Part shown: positions 49,618 to 53,845 of the stretch, piece after piece
Layout: every line of letters begins with the position of its first letter
How positions within the stretch are numbered: the stretch's first letter is position 1
Virus record (IMG/VR): IMGVR_UViG_3300042486_000458
Location: 1 to 53,845 of that record
DNA length: 53,845 nucleotides
Direction: 5' to 3' (one strand)
From: a virus
Made by a program: the position numbers and the translations under genes
The notes under the pieces: model-generated
Databases searched by the model: none
What the model was told of the DNA's origin: nothing
Seen by the model: only the letters and a program-made list of their open reading frames with translations

Positions 49618-49956
49618 ATGATTAAATTTGATGGTGCATTGCTCAAGAAAAGACGTAAAGAATTGGGCTTCACATTAGACCAGCTTGCGAAGATTTCTAA
49701 TTCTTCAAAAAGCTACATATGGGAGCTTGAGAATAATTCAAAGATTGAGCCATCTGGGCAGAAGATATTTTTACTCGCTAAGGCTTTAGGTGTGAGTATG
49801 GAGTATTTTTATGGAGAGGAAGTTACTCAGGATAATGTTAAGCAAGCAATAGTGCATTTAGCTCATGCTGTTAGCTCTATTATTGGCGGCCATGAATACT
49901 ACAGAATTTGTAAAATGGTTTATCCTGATTTTAATAATGCACAGAAAGGAATTTAA
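49618..49956 (+). CDS. XRE-family HTH regulator
   Basis: A 112-residue protein. Residues 4-60 form a Cro/CI-type HTH (LLKKRRKELGFTLDQLAKISNSSKSYIWELENN, LAKALGVSMEYF). The C-terminal helices may dimerise. An ATG at 49609 is too close to AAGG, so 49618 is used. It could bind one of the palindromes described here. Confidence 0.82.
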   Translation: MIKFDGALLKKRRKELGFTLDQLAKISNSSKSYIWELENNSKIEPSGQKIFLLAKALGVSMEYFYGEEVTQDNVKQAIVHLAHAVSSIIGGHEYYRICKMVYPDFNNAQKGI

Positions 49957-49957
49957 C

Positions 49958-50227
49958 ATGGACATTAGATCAATTTTAATAAACGCATTGGCCTCAGCAT
50001 GGGAAAGCACAACAACGGATGATGTGCCCATAGAAAATAAAACTAGCTATAGACAAGGCAGGGATAGGCTACATGAATTTGCAGTACATGCCTTGGAGGT
50101 ACAAGCAAAACACCTTCAAACGCGGTTTGAAGATGAAGCTGACACCATACACAGGCTCAACACAAAAATAGCGCAACTTGAGAACCAGCTACAACGCCAA
50201 TTAGAAAGCAAAATCTATGAAGAATAA
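49958..50227 (+). CDS. Small coiled-coil protein
   Basis: An 89-residue protein, helical, C-terminal coiled coil (IHRLNTKIAQLENQLQRQLE). GAAAGGA precedes the ATG. Overlaps the next gene. Confidence 0.5.
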   Translation: MDIRSILINALASAWESTTTDDVPIENKTSYRQGRDRLHEFAVHALEVQAKHLQTRFEDEADTIHRLNTKIAQLENQLQRQLESKIYEE

Positions 50228-50345
50228 TTTCAGATACTTCTTTCGCCGAAGCCACGCGGTGCAGCCGGCCCTTGCGGTTCTGCATTTGAAAGCTGCAAAC
50301 GATAATTTGAAATACGAAGATGGAGATTGCAACGATGAACATTAA
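50217..50345 (+). CDS. Small hypothetical protein
   Basis: A 42-residue protein, basic at first (NNFRYFFRRSHAVQ) then acidic. Overlaps both neighbours (11 bases each), as in coupled translation. Confidence 0.4.
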   Translation: MKNNFRYFFRRSHAVQPALAVLHLKAANDNLKYEDGDCNDEH

Positions 50346-50583
50346 AAAATCGTATATCAAAAAACTTAGAAAGGGATTGCCGTTAACAACCTATGAAATC
50401 GCTGCTTGGCTCAATGTAAGCAGGGCAACAATTCATAACATGGAAACCCCAGAGGAGGATAATGCAGATATAATATGGTATTATGCCTTATCCCACTTAG
50501 CAACCGTATGTGAAAAAGAGGGGCGCACAAAAAAGAGAAATGTGCGCATCCCCAGAACAATGGAAGTTAAACCAGTTTTATAA
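50335..50583 (+). CDS. HTH protein
   Basis: An 82-residue protein with a helix-turn-helix (TTYEIAAWLNVSRATIHNMETPEED). A GGAG eight bases upstream selects the ATG at 50335. It runs 17 bases into the end of the primase gene on the other strand. Confidence 0.65.
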   Translation: MNIKKSYIKKLRKGLPLTTYEIAAWLNVSRATIHNMETPEEDNADIIWYYALSHLATVCEKEGRTKKRNVRIPRTMEVKPVL

Positions 50584-52759
50584 TCTTTGATGGTCGGCCT
50601 TGTCCTGATTGTGGCGGGACAAGGTCCACTATTATTAAACCCTGCTCTATTAAATCGTTAATCAATATATCACGCTGCTTTGAAGGCCATTTCTTGCACC
50701 GCTTGACAAACTCGGTCCATGAAATACTACCGCCATTCATCTGAACAATACGCATAATATCATTGATATTCTTCTCATGGTCACTTTCATATAAATGCGT
50801 AGCGACCAATGATTCCGTAAACTCTATAGCCTCGGATACAATTGCTTCCGCAATATCCATATCATCATTATTCATGATTGGCACAAGCGGGTTGCGCGTA
50901 ATGGCAAATATCATGGCGATCTTAATGCAATTCTCGCGATACCGTCCCCATAATGGCCCGACTGTACGGCTTGCGATAAACTTTTTATCCTCAAGTAATC
51001 CCATTTCCCATAGGCGGTCATCCATTTCAGGCCATGTTACGGTAATAGTTTCAGGAATAATGCGGCTATCGTTTACTTTGAAGCCGGGGTACAAATTCAC
51101 CCACCCCGTCAACACCTGCTCTGACGGTCTGCATTGCCCGACAAAACGCTGCCTTTGTGGTATATCAACCTTTGTACGGCAAACAATAAAGCGGTTAAGC
51201 TCACCTGATTGTACGGCTTCCTTGTTTAAATTATTGGCGTATGTATCTGGCGTTGCTGTGCCATAGATAGAAAGGCAAGGATGTGGTATTCTGGTTGATT
51301 GGCTTTTCTCATCTGCGTATTGTCCGCCGAGATAAATACCACCCGATGAGGAATACAGCTCTGTAAAAACTTGACTGACAACGCGCATATGGGTTGCGCG
51401 CTTGTCCATCATGGATTCCAGCACCATACCGAATTCGTCAATGTGCATGATTTGCGCAGGCTTGGCTTTTACCGAGGTTAATATACCCGCTCCTGAAACG
51501 ATCTTGTCAGGGCCAAGGAATTGCTCGTAATCAGCCTCCAGCATAAGTGTCTTGATATATTCCCTTGAGTGGTTCTTACCGCTTGCCGTTGATCCTAGTG
51601 CAATAGTGTATAGGTTGGTGCGCGTATTCATTGGCGACTTATAACGCCTGCCATATATTGCGCCGAGGGCTGAAAGCACATTCATCAAGGCAAACATTGG
51701 CTGTGGCTTTTGTGCTGATCCGACAATATCACGCACCGTATCACCAATAAGGCCCGGCAGTTTTAATGGATCAAGCAAACCATTCGCAGGTGGCTCGTCT
51801 TTATCATCCTTAACCTTGATTTCGCCGCGTTGAAATCTTAAAAGAAATTCACGCGCTGGGTGGTCATCAAGCGTCATCGGTTCATGAACGATTGGTTTCC
51901 ATCCATTCCTTTTAGCAGCAAATACCAATGTGCCAAAAGATACGCCGCCATTTGGTTTAAATGATTTCCATTTGCGTACCGTTTCGCCGGGCTTATACTT
52001 CGATCCTGACCGCCTGCTCCACTCATCCCATATGGCAAGCCCATACCCGCCGTCATGCAAGGCCATGCCGATTTCAATCCATTCACTATAAGAGCAATCA
52101 GGCGATATATGCACAAGCATCCCGCGCACATCATCAACGCTCCATTCAAGATTAGCCCCTGCCCGCTCCTCTTTTGGAATAACCGAATTATCACGCTCAT
52201 TCGGTGGCTTGCACGCACGCTCTAACACCCATTCAGGCGCGTCTGCAATTTCCGCGTTTTCATCGAGGAAATCATACACAGCCCCACTATAATGCTGACT
52301 TGGTGGCGCGATAACGTAACCACCAGCCCCGCGCACATCAAGACCAAGCGCAAATTGACCTGATCTTGAATACACCTTTCTATCCTTCGGATACCTGAAA
52401 TATATATGCTTGCCGCGCCCTGTGGTACTCACCAATGTTTCAGGCATTTCAGGCAGGTTCATCAAGCTCGCCTCCCCTGCTGGTCCATCAACATCAACGA
52501 CGAAGAAATTGGATACAGGCCCAGTAACGATACCGATATTGGCATTTGGCTTATTTCTGAACATGGCGGTAATGGCATCGGGTTCATTCGAGGCATCAAG
52601 GAGACCATTGCGTGTCCATGGATGCTTGCCAGTCATAAGCCCGCATTCAGGATTGCCGCATGTGCAAGAGCCATCAGGTAATACGCCGTGAGTTGGAAAA
52701 ACGGAAAAGCCGTATTTCTCCGCGTAGTTAAGCGCGGCTTGTAATATATTCGTTGTCAT
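50567..52759 (-). CDS. Primase-polymerase/helicase (PrimPol)
   Basis: A 730-residue protein. The N-terminal bifunctional primase/polymerase domain has VDVDG (88-92), GRGKHIYF (114-121), GGYVIAPPSQH and a Cys cluster (CTCGNPEC) at 32-39. Next is a PriCT-type region (ECSYSEWIEIGMALHD-like, then WKSFKPNGGVSFGTL). The C-terminal P-loop helicase domain has Walker A GSTASGKN at 389-396 and Walker B IMHIDEFG at 437-444. A winged-helix-like tail follows. It probably primes and starts phage replication. Confidence 0.88.
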   Translation of the reverse strand: MTTNILQAALNYAEKYGFSVFPTHGVLPDGSCTCGNPECGLMTGKHPWTRNGLLDASNEPDAITAMFRNKPNANIGIVTGPVSNFFVVDVDGPAGEASLMNLPEMPETLVSTTGRGKHIYFRYPKDRKVYSRSGQFALGLDVRGAGGYVIAPPSQHYSGAVYDFLDENAEIADAPEWVLERACKPPNERDNSVIPKEERAGANLEWSVDDVRGMLVHISPDCSYSEWIEIGMALHDGGYGLAIWDEWSRRSGSKYKPGETVRKWKSFKPNGGVSFGTLVFAAKRNGWKPIVHEPMTLDDHPAREFLLRFQRGEIKVKDDKDEPPANGLLDPLKLPGLIGDTVRDIVGSAQKPQPMFALMNVLSALGAIYGRRYKSPMNTRTNLYTIALGSTASGKNHSREYIKTLMLEADYEQFLGPDKIVSGAGILTSVKAKPAQIMHIDEFGMVLESMMDKRATHMRVVSQVFTELYSSSGGIYLGGQYADEKSQSTRIPHPCLSIYGTATPDTYANNLNKEAVQSGELNRFIVCRTKVDIPQRQRFVGQCRPSEQVLTGWVNLYPGFKVNDSRIIPETITVTWPEMDDRLWEMGLLEDKKFIASRTVGPLWGRYRENCIKIAMIFAITRNPLVPIMNNDDMDIAEAIVSEAIEFTESLVATHLYESDHEKNINDIMRIVQMNGGSISWTEFVKRCKKWPSKQRDILINDLIEQGLIIVDLVPPQSGQGRPSKIIKLV

Positions 52760-52774
52760 GTATGTTTCCCTTTT

Positions 52775-52957
52775 TTAAAATGGACAAGGCTCTAATTCGG
52801 CCCGTTTCAGGTGGTAATTGTGGCATACACATTCGAGAAAGGTTTGCCATTCGGTTTCGTTTAAGGTTGCGAGATCGGTTTTCCTGATAGAATCAAGATA
52901 CTCGCCGCCCATTTGCCCGCCATATAATATCGCAGGCTTTTCCCAGTCCTCTATCAT
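52775..52957 (-). CDS. Small hypothetical protein
   Basis: A 60-residue protein in the PrimPol operon; ATGA overlap with the gene before. LNETEWQTFLECVCHNYHLKRAELEPC. Unrecognised. Confidence 0.55.
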   Translation of the reverse strand: MIEDWEKPAILYGGQMGGEYLDSIRKTDLATLNETEWQTFLECVCHNYHLKRAELEPCPF

Positions 52958-53169
52958 TGATCCACGCCTTCACTTTTTGCTGCTGCTTTGTTAACAATAT
53001 AACGCGATAGACGCTCATGTGTTTTGTATGGATCGTTTTCCATTTGCTCAATACCATCTTCGAGAAGGAAGCGCATAAACGCCATACGGGAGTCGAACGG
53101 GCTTAGATTAAAAGCCTTGTTTAATCGAATGATTAAACCGTGTTCAAGAATTAATAATATTTTTTTCAT
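52954..53169 (-). CDS. Small hypothetical protein
   Basis: A 71-residue helical protein, first in the minus operon, preceded by AAAAAGG. RLSRYIVNKAAAKSEG tail. Unrecognised. Confidence 0.55.
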   Translation of the reverse strand: MKKILLILEHGLIIRLNKAFNLSPFDSRMAFMRFLLEDGIEQMENDPYKTHERLSRYIVNKAAAKSEGVDQ

Positions 53170-53186
53170 TTTCGTACCTTTTTATA

Positions 53187-53214
53187 TTGACGTTATATAT
53201 TATCTATATATATT
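53187..53214 (+). promoter_or_regulatory. Promoter of the repeat-protein gene
   Basis: TTGACG (53187-53192), 16 bases, TATATT (53209-53214), 46 bases before the ATG at 53260. AT-rich divergent region. Confidence 0.5.
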
Positions 53215-53238
53215 GTATATATCTGCTATATAAGTCAA
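53212..53238 (-). promoter_or_regulatory. Divergent promoter of the PrimPol operon
   Basis: On the minus strand TTGACT (53238-53233) and TACAAT (53217-53212) with a 15-base spacer. It overlaps the plus promoter, so the two may exclude each other. Confidence 0.45.
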
Positions 53239-53259
53239 CACAAAAAAAGGTATAAAGAT

Positions 53260-53845
53260 ATGAAGAAATATAAATTAACACCTGAGCATAGAGAGCAATT
53301 AAAACCTTGGGCCGATAAGTGGATCGCAAATGGATTATCAACCAAACCAATGGATGATTACGATTGTGAGCAAATGCGTGTAGCTATCAAGGGATTGTAC
53401 GAATCAGCGGGATTAACACCGCCTCCACCTGAGCGTATTGTCTTTGTTCCATCTCCTTTTGTTGCGCGTTTTGCTGGCGGTTTTGCCTCAAGTATCTGGT
53501 GGAAGCGCAAAAATGCTACAGACGCTGCTACAGACGCTGCTACAGACGCTGCTACAGACGCTGCTACAGACGCTGCTACATACGCTGCTACATACGCTGC
53601 TACAGACGCTGCTACATACGCTGCTACACGCGATGCTACAGACGCTGCTACATACGCTGCTACACGCGATGCTACATACGCTGCTACAGACGCTGCTACA
53701 TACGCTGCTACATACGCTGCTACACGCGATGCTACAGACGCTGCTACATACGCTGCTACACGCGATGCTACACGCGATGCTACAGACGCTGCTACACGCG
53801 ATGCTACACACGCTGCTACAGACGCTGCTACACGCGATGCTACAT
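53260..53845 (+). CDS. DUF6745 repeat protein, N-terminal part (continues at 2)
   Basis: Starts at ATG 53260 after AAAAAAAGG. The 84-residue N-terminal domain has WADKWIANGLSTKPMDDYD, AIKGLYESAGLTPPPP, RIVFVPSPFVARFAGGFA; then 12-bp repeats run to the window end. Direct joining of base 53845 to base 1 would shift the frame. Joining 53669 to 1 (overlap removed) keeps it and gives about 483 residues. Confidence 0.85.
   Translation, partial: MKKYKLTPEHREQLKPWADKWIANGLSTKPMDDYDCEQMRVAIKGLYESAGLTPPPPERIVFVPSPFVARFAGGFASSIWWKRKNATDAATDAATDAATDAATDAATYAATYAATDAATYAATRDATDAATYAATRDATYAATDAATYAATYAATRDATDAATYAATRDATRDATDAATRDATHAATDAATRDAT
53514..53845 (+). repeat. 12-bp tandem repeat (right end)
   Basis: Twenty-seven full units and an 8-base partial unit of the same array as at 1-276, opening with five identical A-T-D-A units. 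The part 53670-53845 repeats the window start with one A-T-Y-A unit missing (start unit 121-132). The overlap-free array would have 36 (or 35) units. Confidence 0.95.

Noticed and set aside
53488-53811. Open frame of Cys/Ser repeats on the minus strand
   Set aside because: Antisense reading of the same tandem repeat; no ribosome site or domain.
1-53845. T7-type RNA polymerase, DNA polymerase, integrase, tRNA genes
   Set aside because: Looked for by motifs and cloverleaf patterns; none recognised, so neither T7-like transcription nor lysogeny is claimed.

Overview
The window is an essentially complete genome of a tailed bacteriophage with podovirus (T7-like short-tail) virion architecture, about 53.7 kb. 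The virion genes name it: terminase, podovirus head-tail connector portal, capsid, gp11-like adaptor, nozzle (tail tubular B type), three internal/ejection proteins including a lytic transglycosylase, and tail fibre/spike proteins. A spanin pair (inner-membrane i-spanin plus overlapping lipoprotein o-spanin) indicates a Gram-negative host. No phage RNA polymerase, DNA polymerase, integrase or tRNA gene was recognised. The first and last bases lie inside the same gene: both ends are a 12-bp tandem repeat, and the last 176 bp re-read the first 188 bp minus one unit. The molecule is therefore circular or circularly permuted and was cut inside a repeat. Removing the overlap restores one open frame of about 483 codons.

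Layout. (1) 1-12.8 kb, plus strand: the end of the repeat gene (DUF6745), a MazG-like pyrophosphohydrolase, then a recombination/replication block (Sak4-like ATPase, DUF669 protein, Cas4-like nuclease, DEAD/DECH helicase), then a long run of overlapping very small genes ending in a DHH phosphoesterase. (2) 12.8-41.8 kb, minus strand: from the far end inward, VRR-NUC nuclease, small and large terminase, decoration, portal, scaffold, capsid, tail, internal virion proteins, fibres, and finally the lysis cassette. (3) 41.8-43.35 kb: AT-rich, gene-poor region with inverted repeats and a strong plus promoter, the best origin/control candidate. (4) 43.35-50.6 kb, plus strand: small genes, a sliding-clamp-like protein, a nucleotidyltransferase-like protein and two HTH regulators. 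(5) 50.6-53.2 kb, minus strand: a PrimPol-helicase operon, divergent from the repeat gene.

Replication probably uses the PrimPol, the helicase and the clamp-like protein with the host polymerase (inference). Late transcription units on the minus strand are headed by copies of a 14-bp palindrome GGTATNATNATACC, which looks like a phage-specific operator or promoter element.

The most unusual item is in the helicase gene. A 310-residue intein interrupts it near motif VI, and a complete HNH homing-endonuclease-like gene is written in a different reading frame of the same DNA, overlapping the intein's own C-terminal splicing block. A second intein, of the ordinary in-frame LAGLIDADG type, interrupts the Walker A loop of the large terminase.
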